Assembly (NCBI GenBank): GCA_038229055.1 | Contig: JBBROU010000001.1 | Location: 58,390-122,389, forward strand | Reading direction: 5' to 3' | Length of the DNA stretch: 64,000 nucleotides | From: JANYJA01 sp038229055 | GTDB taxonomy: Bacteria > Acidobacteriota > Terriglobia > Bryobacterales > Bryobacteraceae | Position numbers and translations under genes: made by a program | In this document: positions 30,642 to 40,080 of the stretch, one piece after another | Layout: every line of letters starts with the position of its first letter | Numbering within the stretch: position 1 is the stretch's first letter | Notes under the pieces: generated by a model | Told to the model about the DNA's origin: nothing | The model's input: the letters and a program-made list of their open reading frames with translations, nothing else | Databases searched by the model: none

Positions 30642-32021
30642 ATGATTCGCTTGGATGCAGATAAACCCGCCGAGTTCTGTGATGGACTGCGCCGCCGCGA
30701 TTTCCTGCACGCCGGTTCGCTCTCGTTCCTCGGCCTGGGCCTCACTGAGATGTTCGGCCTGAAGGCCATGGGCGCCGTGGACGAGTCAAAGAAGGACGCG
30801 GCTTGCATCATGCTCTTCCTGGTCGGTGGCCCCTCGCAGCTCGACACGTGGGACATGAAGCCCAACGCTCCCGTGGAGATTCGCGGCCCGTACAAGCCCA
30901 TTAACACGAACGTAGACGGCATTCAGATTTCAGAAAACTTTCCGCGCATGGCCAAGCACGCGGATAAGTACGCCATCGTTCGCGGCATGTATCACACCGC
31001 CGCCGCAGTGCACGACACGGGACACCAGATGATGCAGACCGGCCGTCTATTTTCGGGTGGCATCGAGTACCCGCACGTCGGCTGCGTGCTCTCCAAACTA
31101 CGCGGTCCCAAGGGCGACGTCCCCGCGCACGTGCTGCTTCCGCGGCCCATCGGCAACACGGGCGGGAACATGCCCCACGGCCAGACCGCCGGATTTTTGG
31201 GTAAGACTTTCGACCCGTTCGTCCTGAACGCCGACCCCTCCGACCCCAATTTCAAGGTGCCGGACATGCTGCCTCCGGACTACCTCAGCGCCCTTCGCGT
31301 GGATCGCCGCAAGAACTGGCGCGAAATGGTCGACCGCACCGTCAGCAAGTTCGAAACCTCGCAGGATGCGCGCCTGCTCGATTCCACCTTTCATCAGGCC
31401 TACACGCTAATGTCGTCGCAGAAAGCACGCGAGGCGTTCGATCTCTCGAAGGAACCGGAGAAGATCCGCGAGAAGTATGGCCTGAATCGCTTCGGCCAAA
31501 GCTGCCTGCTCGCGCGGCGCATGATCGAGGCCGGTGTTCGCTTCGTCACCGTCAATATGTTCGAGACAGTGTTCGACGAGATCACGTGGGACATTCACGG
31601 ATCGAAACCGTTCAGCCCGATCAGTTGCTATCGCGATCTGGTTGGCCCCATGTTCGACATGGCTTACAGCTCGCTGCTTGAAGACCTGCAGACACGCGGC
31701 CTGCTCAACAACACCATGGTGGTTTCACTCGGAGAATTTGGCCGCACCCCCAAAGTGAATCCTGCCGGCGGGCGCGACCACTGGCCGCAGTGCTGGTCGA
31801 TCCTGATGGCCGGCGGCGGCGTCAAAGGCGGGCAGGTTGTGGGTGCGTCGGACGAGATTGCCGCAGCGCCGCGCGATCGCCCGACAACGCCGGGCGAAGT
31901 CGCGGCCACCATTTATCACAGTCTCGGGATTCCGCTCGAGATCGAAATCCCCGGCTCGCAGGGCCGCCCGATTCCGCTCGTTGAGCGTGGCGTGGAGCAC
32001 ATCAAAGAATTGTTCGCATAG
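30642..32021 (+). CDS. DUF1501 protein with Tat signal
   Basis: 459 residues of the DUF1501 family, related to the sulfatase/alkaline phosphatase fold and abundant in planctomycetes and acidobacteria. The twin-arginine motif RRRDFL (residues 17-22) precedes a hydrophobic stretch. Family blocks: IMLFLVGGPSQLDTWDMKP, NFPRMAKHADKYAIVRGMYH, MVVSLGEFGRTPKVN and GGRDHWPQCWSILMAGGGVKGG. The start has a strong Shine-Dalgarno (GAGGAG). The 78-nt gap upstream is AT-rich and could hold a promoter. Biochemical function is not established for the family; it nearly always accompanies DUF1549/1553 genes, as here. Confidence 0.92.
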   Translation: MIRLDADKPAEFCDGLRRRDFLHAGSLSFLGLGLTEMFGLKAMGAVDESKKDAACIMLFLVGGPSQLDTWDMKPNAPVEIRGPYKPINTNVDGIQISENFPRMAKHADKYAIVRGMYHTAAAVHDTGHQMMQTGRLFSGGIEYPHVGCVLSKLRGPKGDVPAHVLLPRPIGNTGGNMPHGQTAGFLGKTFDPFVLNADPSDPNFKVPDMLPPDYLSALRVDRRKNWREMVDRTVSKFETSQDARLLDSTFHQAYTLMSSQKAREAFDLSKEPEKIREKYGLNRFGQSCLLARRMIEAGVRFVTVNMFETVFDEITWDIHGSKPFSPISCYRDLVGPMFDMAYSSLLEDLQTRGLLNNTMVVSLGEFGRTPKVNPAGGRDHWPQCWSILMAGGGVKGGQVVGASDEIAAAPRDRPTTPGEVAATIYHSLGIPLEIEIPGSQGRPIPLVERGVEHIKELFA

Positions 32022-32043
32022 ATTCCAAACCGGTAGTCATCTC

Positions 32044-34488
32044 ATGTCAAAATCCCGTCTGTTGGTTGCGTGGTCACTAACAATCTCGGCACTGAGCGCG
32101 CAAACTCTCACCCTGCTCCCGAAGGCCGTTACCCTCGATGGACCCGAATCTCGGCATCAGCTTCTGGCCGAAGCCGCGGTTGCCGAGCACCAGGAAGATT
32201 GGACGCGCACCGCTAAGTGGAGTTCGTCGAATCCCGCGGTGGTCACGGTCGATCAGACTGGCGCGCTGAAACCGGTCGCCGACGGCGATGCCGTAATCGC
32301 TGCCGCGGCCCAAGGCAAGACCGCGACCGCTGCCGTTCACGTGAAGAACGCGCAGGCGCCCTTCACGTGGAATTTCCGCAATCACGTGATTCCCGTAATG
32401 ACGAAGATGGGCTGCAATCAGGGTGCGTGCCACGGCGCGCTTTCCGGCAAGAACGGATTCAAGCTGACTCTGCGCGGCTACGATCCGGAAGTCGATTACG
32501 ACACTCTGACGCGGCAGTCATCCGGACGCCGCGTGTCGCTCGCGGAGCCTTCGCATAGCCTGATTCTGCTGAAGCCGACGATGGCGATTGCGCACGGCGG
32601 CGGCAAACGATTCGACACCAGTTCGCTCGAGTATCGCGTGATCTCCGAGTGGATCGCAGCCGGCACTCCGCCGCCTTCCGATCAGGACGCGACCGTCACC
32701 GGACTTGAAGTCTATCCCGCATCGGCAACGTTGAAGCCCGGGGCTGAACAGCAGTTGGTGGTGCGCGCGCGTTACTCCGATGGCCAGATTCAAGACGTTA
32801 CGCGCTGGGTCAAATTCTCGTCGAGCGATGAAGGCGTCGCCAGCGTCGACGACATGGGCCACGTCAAAATGAATGGCAGCGGCGAGGCAGCGATCACACT
32901 CTACTACTCCAGCCGTGTCCTTTACTCGCGGTTGAGCGTTCCATTCCCGAATCAGATCGATCCGAAGGTATACACCGAATTTCAGCGCCGCAATTTCATT
33001 GACGATTTCGTGCTGGCGAAGTTGAAGGCGCTGCACATCACGCCGTCCGCCCCTTCCGATGATGCGACCTTCCTGCGCCGTGCGTATCTGGATGCCGCCG
33101 GGATACTGCCGACCTCTTCCGAAGTTGAAAATTTCCTAGCCGACCGTTCGGCTGACAAGCGCGCCAAGATGATCGACGCCCTGCTCGAGCGCGACGAGTT
33201 CGTCGACTACTGGGCCTACAAGTGGTCGGACCTGATGCTGGTTTCCAGCCGCAAGTTGCGGTCGAACGCGATGTGGTCCTTCTATGACTGGATTCGCGAG
33301 AGCGTCAAGCAGAACAAGCCGTGGGACCAGTTCGCGAATGAAATTTTCACCTCATCCGGCAACACCAGGCAGATGGGCGCGCTGAACTATTTCGTGCTGC
33401 ATAAGGATCCCATCGACCTCACCGAAAACGTCACCCTCGCTTTCATGGGCCAGCGGATTACCTGCGCGCGCTGCCACAACCATCCGCTAGAGAAGTGGAC
33501 GCAGAAGCAGTATTACCAGATGGCCAACCTGTTCTCGCGCATCGGTCAGAAGGCTGGAGCCGAGCCCGGCGACGTTGTTGTGTTCGCGAAGGCCTCGGGC
33601 GATATCAACCATCCGCGCCTGCTGCGCCCGCTGCCCCCTACGCCGCTCGACGGGGTGTCGATCCCTCTCGATTCCACTGAAGACCGTCGCGTGCCGTTCG
33701 CCGCCTGGCTTACCAGCCCGAAGAACACTTACTTCTCGCGTGCCATCGTAAACCGCGTGTGGGCCAACTTCATGGGACGTGGGATCGTCGACCCGGTGGA
33801 TGACGTGCGCGCGACCAACCCCGCTTCCAACGAAGAACTATTCGCCGCCGTCAGTAAAGATTTCGTCGAGAATCATTTCGACATCAAACGGCTGATTCGC
33901 ACGATCATGAACTCCGGCGTCTATCAGCTTTCGTCGGAAGCCAACGCGACGAACCAGAACGATAACAAATATTATTCGAAGTACATCGTGAAGCGCCTGC
34001 CCGCGGAGGTGCTGCTCGATGCCATGTCGCAAGTCACCGGAGTGCCTACGAAATTCGCTGGGTATCCGGCGGGCTTTCGCGCATTGCAGTTGCCCGACAC
34101 CCAGGTGAAGTCTGAATTTTTGGCTTCGTTTGGACGGCCGGCGCGCATCATCTGCGACGCGGGCGAACGCTCCGTGCAGCCTAGCATTGCGCAAGCTCTG
34201 CACGTGATCAATGGCGACACGCTCAACAAGAAACTCAGCTCGCCGGATGGATTCGCGGCACTCGCGGTGAAGCTGGGACTGTCGAATTCCCGCCTCCTCG
34301 AAATGCTGTATCTGTCGGCTTATGGCCGCTATCCCACCGATTCCGAAAAAACTCCGATGCTCGCCGCTTTGAAGACCACCGACCCGACGGGCGGTACCGC
34401 CGAAGCGCAGCGCGATGTGCGCCAGAAGGCGCTCGAGGACATGATGTGGGCCATGCTCACCAGCAAAGAATTCCTATTCAATTACTGA
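32044..34488 (+). CDS. DUF1549/DUF1553 protein with Ig-like and haem-like motifs
   Basis: 814 residues; signal peptide SRLLVAWSLTISALSA supports ATG 32044. Two bacterial Ig-like (Big_2) domains flank an unusual haem-like CX4CH motif: WSSSNPAVVTVDQTGALKPV near residue 60, C124-NQGA-C129-H130, and a second Big_2 segment near 220-310. DUF1549 follows (FIDDFVLAKLKALHITPSAP, RRAYLDAAGILPTSSEVENF) and contains a CXXCH motif (ITCARCHNHPLEKW). DUF1553 forms the C-terminal third (FAAWLTSPKNTYFSRAIVNR, FVENHFDIKRLIRTIMNSG). The motifs suggest covalently bound haem c, unproven. It starts 22 nt after the DUF1501 gene. Confidence 0.9.
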   Translation: MSKSRLLVAWSLTISALSAQTLTLLPKAVTLDGPESRHQLLAEAAVAEHQEDWTRTAKWSSSNPAVVTVDQTGALKPVADGDAVIAAAAQGKTATAAVHVKNAQAPFTWNFRNHVIPVMTKMGCNQGACHGALSGKNGFKLTLRGYDPEVDYDTLTRQSSGRRVSLAEPSHSLILLKPTMAIAHGGGKRFDTSSLEYRVISEWIAAGTPPPSDQDATVTGLEVYPASATLKPGAEQQLVVRARYSDGQIQDVTRWVKFSSSDEGVASVDDMGHVKMNGSGEAAITLYYSSRVLYSRLSVPFPNQIDPKVYTEFQRRNFIDDFVLAKLKALHITPSAPSDDATFLRRAYLDAAGILPTSSEVENFLADRSADKRAKMIDALLERDEFVDYWAYKWSDLMLVSSRKLRSNAMWSFYDWIRESVKQNKPWDQFANEIFTSSGNTRQMGALNYFVLHKDPIDLTENVTLAFMGQRITCARCHNHPLEKWTQKQYYQMANLFSRIGQKAGAEPGDVVVFAKASGDINHPRLLRPLPPTPLDGVSIPLDSTEDRRVPFAAWLTSPKNTYFSRAIVNRVWANFMGRGIVDPVDDVRATNPASNEELFAAVSKDFVENHFDIKRLIRTIMNSGVYQLSSEANATNQNDNKYYSKYIVKRLPAEVLLDAMSQVTGVPTKFAGYPAGFRALQLPDTQVKSEFLASFGRPARIICDAGERSVQPSIAQALHVINGDTLNKKLSSPDGFAALAVKLGLSNSRLLEMLYLSAYGRYPTDSEKTPMLAALKTTDPTGGTAEAQRDVRQKALEDMMWAMLTSKEFLFNY

Positions 34489-35789
34489 TGCGACGCGCTC
34501 TACTCATCTTCGCCATTGCAGCCGCGGGCCGGGCGGCCGACGCGCCCTCATTCACGAAGGACATCGCCCCGATCTTTGATGCAAACTGCGCTGGATGCCA
34601 CGGCAACGGCGCCAAGATGGGCAAGCTGGAGCTCGATTCCTTCGAAGGATTGATGAAGGGCGGCAGCCACGGCGTTGCCATCATTCCCGGCAAGAGCGCG
34701 CACAGCCGCCTCTATCTCATGATCTCTAACCAAGCCACCCCAGCCATGCCGCTGAGCGGCAAGCCCCTTGCAGCGGGTGAAATCGAGACCATCAAAAACT
34801 GGATTGATGCCGGTGCGAAGCCGCCCGCGGCGGGCGAAGTGAGTACCGCAAAGAAGCCTGCGATCCCCGATATTGCCCCGCGCAAGCCAGTGCACGCGCA
34901 GATCGGCGCGCTGGCCTATTCGCCCGATGGCAAATTGCTCGCGCTCGGGACGTTCAAGGAAGTCCGACTCGCGGATGCGAATGGCGCTACTCTGGTGACG
35001 CTTCCCGGCGAAGCGGAAGAAGTCCGCTCCGTGGCGTTCTCGCCGGATGGCACTCGGCTCGCAGCGGCCGGAGGCTTACCGGCGCAGCGCGGCGAAGTCA
35101 TGATCTGGGACGTGGCGGCGCGCAAGCTCGTGGCCACCGTCAATGGCCACAAGGATTGCATCTACGCCGTGGCATTTTCGCCCGATGGGAAGACGATCGC
35201 GACTTCCAGCTACGACAAGTTGATCAAGCTCTGGGATGCGGCAACGGGCGCGGAAATTCGTACGCTTAAAGATCACATTGATGCCGTCTACGATCTCGCC
35301 TTCACCCCGGATGGCCAGCGGCTCATCTCCGCGTCCGCCGATCGCGCGGTCAAAATCTGGGACCTGCAGACGGGCGATCGTCTCTACACGTTGAGCGAAC
35401 CCATCGACGCGTTGAATACCGTCGCCATTGATCCTACTGGCAAGTTTGTCGCTGCCGGCGGCCTTGATAAAACGATCCGGGTCTGGTCCCTCGGCCCGAA
35501 AAGCGGCAAGCTCGTCAACACACTCATCGCGCATGAAGACGCCATCCTGCGGCTGGCCTATTCGCCGGATGGCAGGCTTCTCGTCTCGACAGCCGCCGAC
35601 AAGACGCTGAAAGTTTTCCTCGCCGGCGATCTCACCGAAATCAAGACGTATCCCAAGCAGCCTGATTGGATTCTCTCGCTTCGCTTCGCTCCCGACGGGA
35701 AGCGCTTCGCCTGCGGCCGCTACGATGGTTCGCTGGCATTTTTCGACACTCCCGCGGCTCTGCCGCCGGCCAAAGTTGCCACGAGGTAA
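34488..35789 (+). CDS. Cytochrome c-like domain fused to WD40 propeller
   Basis: 433 residues. Signal segment (RRALLIFAIAAAGRAA), then a planctomycete-type cytochrome c domain with CXXCH at C34-C37-H38 (IFDANCAGCHGN) and a distal Met candidate in NQATPAMPLSGKPL. From about residue 135 a seven-bladed WD40 propeller follows (IYAVAFSPDGKTIATSSYDK, AVYDLAFTPDGQRLISASAD, ILRLAYSPDGRLLVSTAADK). The start codon shares one base with the upstream stop (TGATG), so translation is coupled. Likely a periplasmic electron-carrying or scaffolding partner of the DUF1549 protein (inference). Confidence 0.92.
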   Translation: MRRALLIFAIAAAGRAADAPSFTKDIAPIFDANCAGCHGNGAKMGKLELDSFEGLMKGGSHGVAIIPGKSAHSRLYLMISNQATPAMPLSGKPLAAGEIETIKNWIDAGAKPPAAGEVSTAKKPAIPDIAPRKPVHAQIGALAYSPDGKLLALGTFKEVRLADANGATLVTLPGEAEEVRSVAFSPDGTRLAAAGGLPAQRGEVMIWDVAARKLVATVNGHKDCIYAVAFSPDGKTIATSSYDKLIKLWDAATGAEIRTLKDHIDAVYDLAFTPDGQRLISASADRAVKIWDLQTGDRLYTLSEPIDALNTVAIDPTGKFVAAGGLDKTIRVWSLGPKSGKLVNTLIAHEDAILRLAYSPDGRLLVSTAADKTLKVFLAGDLTEIKTYPKQPDWILSLRFAPDGKRFACGRYDGSLAFFDTPAALPPAKVATR

Positions 35790-35796
35790 TTGACGT

Positions 35797-38136
35797 ATGA
35801 AACCGTTCGCGATCTCCGCCCTGCTCTGTTTCGCCGCCACTTTAAGTTTCGCCGCTACGGAGGCGTCGCCCAGCGGAACACGCATTACGCCGCCCACCAT
35901 CAGCGCTGTTTCGCCGCTCGGCGTTGCGCGCGGAGCCACGGTTGAAGTGACTGTGGAAGGCTTTAATCTGGCGAAGGCCAACGCGGTGTTCTTCAGCGAA
36001 TCCGGCATCAAAGCGCGTATTACCTCCATCAAAGAACTTCCCGATCAGGACGACGTACGTTTCGGGGCGAACGGCGGCGTTTCGACCGTCGACCTCGGCC
36101 CGCTCCCGCCGCGTAATCAGTTGACGCTCGAGATCGACGCTGCCGCGGACGCACCCATCGGCCCCGTAGAATTCCGCATCCAGACTCCCCTCGGCACCAC
36201 GCCGGAGGCACGCATCGCCATCGAACCTTACTACGGCGAAAGTCCCGATCGCGAACCGAACGACACGCCCGAGCAAGCCTTAGAAACTTTTCTTCCGACG
36301 ATTCTGGTCGGCACCATCTCCAAGCCTGGCGATCTGGATTATTTCAAGATCACCGCCAAAGCCGGCGATCGGCTTGTGTTTGAAAATTCCGCGGCGATGC
36401 TGGGTAGCGCGCTGCAGCCGGTGATCTCGATATACGATTCGAACTTCGCCGTGATCGCGCAGTTTACGGAAGACGGCGGACGCAACGTCAATGCGTTCGC
36501 GCACAAGTTTGAGCGCGGCGGGGATTATTATCTGCGCATCTCGGATTACGAAGATAGCGGCAGCCCGCGTCATTTCTATCGCATTAAAGTGGGCCGCCTG
36601 CCGGTCGCGATCTCCGCATTCCCGCTCGGCGTTCCCAAAGGGCAGACCGCGGACATCGCACTCACCGGATTCAATCTCAAAGCATCCAAAGTATCCGTGA
36701 AAGGCGAGCGTTCCGCCGAAGATCCCGACGTGGTTTGGCTGCGCCCGCAAGGGATCTCCGGCGCGTCATTCAATCGCGTCAAGCTGGCGATCGGCACAGC
36801 GCCTGAGATCCTCGCGACCGGCAAAGCCGCCCAATCCATCACGGTGCCGGTGACCGTCAACGGCAAGCTCCTGAGCGATCACCAGGATTTTCGATTTCAC
36901 GCGCGCAAGGGCCAGAAGCTCATCCTCGATGTGAACGCGAACCGCCTCGGGTCACCGCTCGATTCGCTGCTAGAAGTTCTGGACAGCGCCGCGAAGCCGA
37001 TTGAGCGCGCGACGATCCGATGCATTCTCGAAAATTCAGTTACGCTGCGCGATCACGATTCCACGGGCTCCGGTATGCGCCTCAGTTCGCAGGCTGGCTT
37101 GGCGGTCGGCGATAAGCTGATGGCCGGCGGTGAAATCGTCGAAGTGCGCGCCATGCCTCCCGGACCCGACGACGATTTTGCGTTCACCGCTTTCGGCGGC
37201 CAGCGACTGGCCTACCTCGATACCACCCCCGAAGCTCACGCCATCGATTCGCCCGTCTATAAGGTACAGATCGCGCCGCCCGGGTCCGCCTTCGCGCCCA
37301 ACGGGCTCCCTATCGTTCACCTGATGTATCGAAACGACGATGGCGGCCCGGGCTACGGAAAAGATTCGCGCCTCCATTTCACCGCTCCCGCCGATGGCGA
37401 TTACCTGGTGCGCCTCCGCGACGTTCGGGGCCTTAAGGGCGATGCTTTTGCGTACCGCCTCACCGTTCGCGAACCTGTCCCCGGCTTCCGTCTCGGCGTC
37501 TCCCCCCACAATCCCAACGTACCCGCCGGCGAGCGCATTCCTCTCGTGGTCACCGCTCTACGGCTGGATGATTTCGATGGACCGATTCCCGTCTCCGTCC
37601 AAAACCTCCCGCGCGGACTGCATGCCACCGAAGGCAGAATCGAACCCGGCCAGACCAGCACCACGCTGCTGCTTAGTGCCGATGCCGATGCGAAAATCGA
37701 GACCGCCGTGCCTCTCGTTGTCAAAGCCGCGAACGGCACGGAAGCCGACCCCGCGGACCGTTTGAAGATGATTGCGTTGATGCCGCGGCCCGATGTGCAC
37801 ATGCTGTCGGAAGCTAGGCACGTCACGATTCAGCCCGGCGGCCGCGCGGAGGTGCATGTGTCGATTCAGCGCAATAACGGCTTCGCCGGCCGAGTCCCGG
37901 TTGAGATTCTCAACCTGCCGCCTGGCGTGCGTGTGATCGACATCGGATTGAACGGCGTGCTTATTAATGAAGACGAGCAGAAGCGCAGCTTTACCCTGGA
38001 AGCCTTGCCGACAGCCGAACCTTTGACCCAGCCCCTCATCGTCGCCGCAGCAGTGGAGACGCGTGCGGGCGGCCAGCAGAACGCATTCGCCGGCGAGCCG
38101 ATCGAATTGCACGTGGTTGCGAAGGGAACACAGTAG
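35797..38136 (+). CDS. Exported pre-peptidase (PPC)-domain protein
   Basis: 779 residues; signal peptide KPFAISALLCFAATLSFAA. Near residues 30-120 an IPT/TIG-like Ig fold (ISAVSPLGVARGATVEVTVE) is seen. Residues about 150-270 contain a bacterial pre-peptidase C-terminal domain (REPNDTPEQALE, GDLDYFKITAKAGDRLVFEN, GGDYYLRISDYEDSGSPRHF). A second TIG-like and a second PPC-like copy follow (LPVAISAFPLGVPKGQTADI; DGDYLVRLRDVRGLKGDAFA). No catalytic domain. It starts 7 nt after the WD40 gene and ends the 13-kb run. Likely a surface binding or structural component. Confidence 0.88.
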   Translation: MKPFAISALLCFAATLSFAATEASPSGTRITPPTISAVSPLGVARGATVEVTVEGFNLAKANAVFFSESGIKARITSIKELPDQDDVRFGANGGVSTVDLGPLPPRNQLTLEIDAAADAPIGPVEFRIQTPLGTTPEARIAIEPYYGESPDREPNDTPEQALETFLPTILVGTISKPGDLDYFKITAKAGDRLVFENSAAMLGSALQPVISIYDSNFAVIAQFTEDGGRNVNAFAHKFERGGDYYLRISDYEDSGSPRHFYRIKVGRLPVAISAFPLGVPKGQTADIALTGFNLKASKVSVKGERSAEDPDVVWLRPQGISGASFNRVKLAIGTAPEILATGKAAQSITVPVTVNGKLLSDHQDFRFHARKGQKLILDVNANRLGSPLDSLLEVLDSAAKPIERATIRCILENSVTLRDHDSTGSGMRLSSQAGLAVGDKLMAGGEIVEVRAMPPGPDDDFAFTAFGGQRLAYLDTTPEAHAIDSPVYKVQIAPPGSAFAPNGLPIVHLMYRNDDGGPGYGKDSRLHFTAPADGDYLVRLRDVRGLKGDAFAYRLTVREPVPGFRLGVSPHNPNVPAGERIPLVVTALRLDDFDGPIPVSVQNLPRGLHATEGRIEPGQTSTTLLLSADADAKIETAVPLVVKAANGTEADPADRLKMIALMPRPDVHMLSEARHVTIQPGGRAEVHVSIQRNNGFAGRVPVEILNLPPGVRVIDIGLNGVLINEDEQKRSFTLEALPTAEPLTQPLIVAAAVETRAGGQQNAFAGEPIELHVVAKGTQ

Positions 38137-38145
38137 CGGCAATCG

Positions 38146-38793
38146 TTAGGGCACTAACAGCGACGGCGCACTCTCATCTGCGCCCGCCGCTTCCTTTTCC
38201 GTCGGCATGAACTGATGCGCTAGAAAGTTCACAACCGCACGGCCGCGCTTGCGTCCGTTGTTCCAGTCGAATTCAAGTCCTTGCAGAAAGCACAGAACGC
38301 GGAGAATCGTGGATTCCCGTAGCGTCGAAGTTCCACGCTCTTTCACTTCCATCTCGCGAAACTCTGCAATCGTCCCCCGCACCGAATCGCACACGGCTGC
38401 CGCGACGGCATTCTGGGGGCGGGCTTCATAGTAGAGGCCGCTTTCGAGCGTCCGATACGTCTGCACCAGCGATTCCAGCGCATCGCGTAAATCGAAATCG
38501 ATAACGCCCTCAACTTCGAATGCCGCCCGCAAAACCGCTCGCGCTACGAGCACGAGGGTCATTTCGTTGGCCCTTAAAAACTCTTCACTGACCTCGATAT
38601 CCCGATTGGGAATCGTTGCCGAATCAGGCGATTCCACGCGCTCATGCCGGTACGCCCCTTGCAGATATTCGCACTCCATCGGGCAGCTCACCGTCTCCTC
38701 CCGCTCGGTGCCGCAACACACCGAACAGATATCCGCATGGATGCCGATACAGTGCCTCCGGGGCTTGCGGGTTTGGCAAATGGCGCACAACAT
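38146..38793 (-). CDS. Conserved protein with N-terminal Cys-rich zinc ribbon
   Basis: 215 residues. The N-terminus has a Cys/His cluster CAICQTRKPRRHCIGIHADI-CSVCCGTEREETVSCPMEC, consistent with one or two treble-clef/zinc-ribbon sites. The remaining helical domain has no motif I recognise. No membrane segment. It is convergent with the PPC gene (9-nt gap) and divergent from the 49-residue ORF (20 nt). Short cytosolic zinc-binding protein of unknown role. Confidence 0.75.
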   Translation of the reverse strand: MLCAICQTRKPRRHCIGIHADICSVCCGTEREETVSCPMECEYLQGAYRHERVESPDSATIPNRDIEVSEEFLRANEMTLVLVARAVLRAAFEVEGVIDFDLRDALESLVQTYRTLESGLYYEARPQNAVAAAVCDSVRGTIAEFREMEVKERGTSTLRESTILRVLCFLQGLEFDWNNGRKRGRAVVNFLAHQFMPTEKEAAGADESAPSLLVP

Positions 38794-38813
38794 TTCTTTA
38801 GTATAGAAGGAGC

Positions 38814-38963
38814 ATGCAGACCAACATCTTCATCAAGGTAGAAGTGGAGCACGATGAATCCGAGACTCCGGAACAGATCGCCGGGCGCATTTGCCGTCAG
38901 GTGGTCAAGGTCTACGGCGTCCGCTCGGCCGAACTGCAGAGTTTTACTCGCCGCGACGATTGA
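38814..38963 (+). CDS. 49-residue ORF
   Basis: Reads MQTNIFIKVEVEHDESETPE, then QIAGRICRQVVKVYGVRSAE, then LQSFTRRDD and stop. A plausible ribosome site (AGAAGGAGC) lies 3-10 nt before ATG. The pattern of alternating hydrophobic strand (IFIKVEVEH) and helix (PEQIAGRICRQVVKVYGV) looks like a folded small alpha/beta protein, not random sequence. It overlaps the convergent dgt-type gene by 20 nt and shares an upstream region with the zinc-ribbon gene. Function unknown. Confidence 0.55.
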   Translation: MQTNIFIKVEVEHDESETPEQIAGRICRQVVKVYGVRSAELQSFTRRDD

Positions 38964-40080
38964 TTGGTTCGCGGAAGATCTGCGTGTATGTCCGATAGAA
39001 GAAAACGTCGGTCATTCCCGCAATGTAATCGCACACCACCCGGTGCACCGGTTGCTCAAGCGCCAAGCCGCTGTGAGGCGAGGGCAGCCGGTCGGGATGC
39101 TCCAGAAAAAAGTCGAACAGTTCCGACATCATCGCGGTCGATTCGCGCCGGTCTTGTTCGATGGCTTCCGAAGAGTAGACTTTTGCTTTCAGGAATTGCT
39201 TGATCTCGCGCGCCGCGGCGGAGGATTCCGGAGTCCAAGTGGCAATACGTTCCGGAATCTCGCGCACTTCCCCGGAATTGCGCAGTCCCGCCGCTTGCGC
39301 GGCAGCGGCAGTTCCATCAATCAGGGATGAGACCATGCCGTCGATCAGGTGACGCAAGGTCTCCTGGAAACGCTCGCTTTCGCTAGCACCCGGAAACTGC
39401 GTCTCCACAGCGTCGTAGATCTCCGCGTAAACCGGAACTTCTGCAACCACTTGCTCGGCGGTTATCAAGTGTGCCGCGAACGCGTCATCAAGATCCGCCG
39501 CGTTGTACGCAATCTCATCTGCCAGGTCGATCAACTGCGCTTCGAGGGGGGGGCGCAAACGGGGCAGATATTCATCGAGCTGCGGATTCTCGCCCGGCAC
39601 CAAATCGCGCGAGTGTTTCACGATTCCCTCGCGCACTTCAAAAGTCAGATTCAGTCCCGGGAAACGCGCGTATCGCTGCTCGAAGCTCTCGACAATGCGC
39701 AGGGCGTGGATGTTGTGATCGAACGTTTCGCCGAACTGGCGCATCTTGCGATCCAGCTCCATCTCGCCCGAGTGAGCGAACGGCGCATGTCCGATGTCAT
39801 GGACCAGCGCGAGCGCTTCGGTGAGATCTTCATCCAACTCAAGCGCGTTCGCAACGGTGCGTGCGATCTGCGCGACTTCAATGGTGTGGGTCAGGCGATT
39901 GCGGAAGTGATCCGAGATTCCAGGCGAGAATACCTGTGTCTTGGCTTCCAAACGCCGGAACGCGCGCGCATGAATAATCCGGCCCCGGTCGCGCTGGAAT
40001 ACGTTCCGGTAACGGTGTTCCGGCTCCGGATAACGGCGTCCCCTGCTGCTCTCGACCGGGAAGCGAAGATGGCGAAGCAG
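38944..40080 (-). CDS. dgt: dGTPase-like HD-domain dNTP triphosphohydrolase, apparent CTG start
   Basis: 378 residues if begun at CTG 40080. The HD motif is complete: H of RNRLTHTIEVAQIAR and the HD of ALALVHDIGHAPFAHSGE. Family opening text RRYPEPEHRYRNVFQRDRGR and AFRRLEAKTQVF lies upstream of the first ATG/GTG/TTG-type codon (TTG 39951, inside RRLEAKTQ), so the true start must be upstream. Between the stop of the preceding gene (TAA 40101-40099) and that TTG the only near-cognate start with a ribosome site is CTG 40080, 9 nt after GGAGGA. The enzyme hydrolyses dNTPs to nucleosides and triphosphate (family knowledge). Confidence 0.85.
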   Translation of the reverse strand: MLRHLRFPVESSRGRRYPEPEHRYRNVFQRDRGRIIHARAFRRLEAKTQVFSPGISDHFRNRLTHTIEVAQIARTVANALELDEDLTEALALVHDIGHAPFAHSGEMELDRKMRQFGETFDHNIHALRIVESFEQRYARFPGLNLTFEVREGIVKHSRDLVPGENPQLDEYLPRLRPPLEAQLIDLADEIAYNAADLDDAFAAHLITAEQVVAEVPVYAEIYDAVETQFPGASESERFQETLRHLIDGMVSSLIDGTAAAAQAAGLRNSGEVREIPERIATWTPESSAAAREIKQFLKAKVYSSEAIEQDRRESTAMMSELFDFFLEHPDRLPSPHSGLALEQPVHRVVCDYIAGMTDVFFYRTYTQIFREPINRRGE

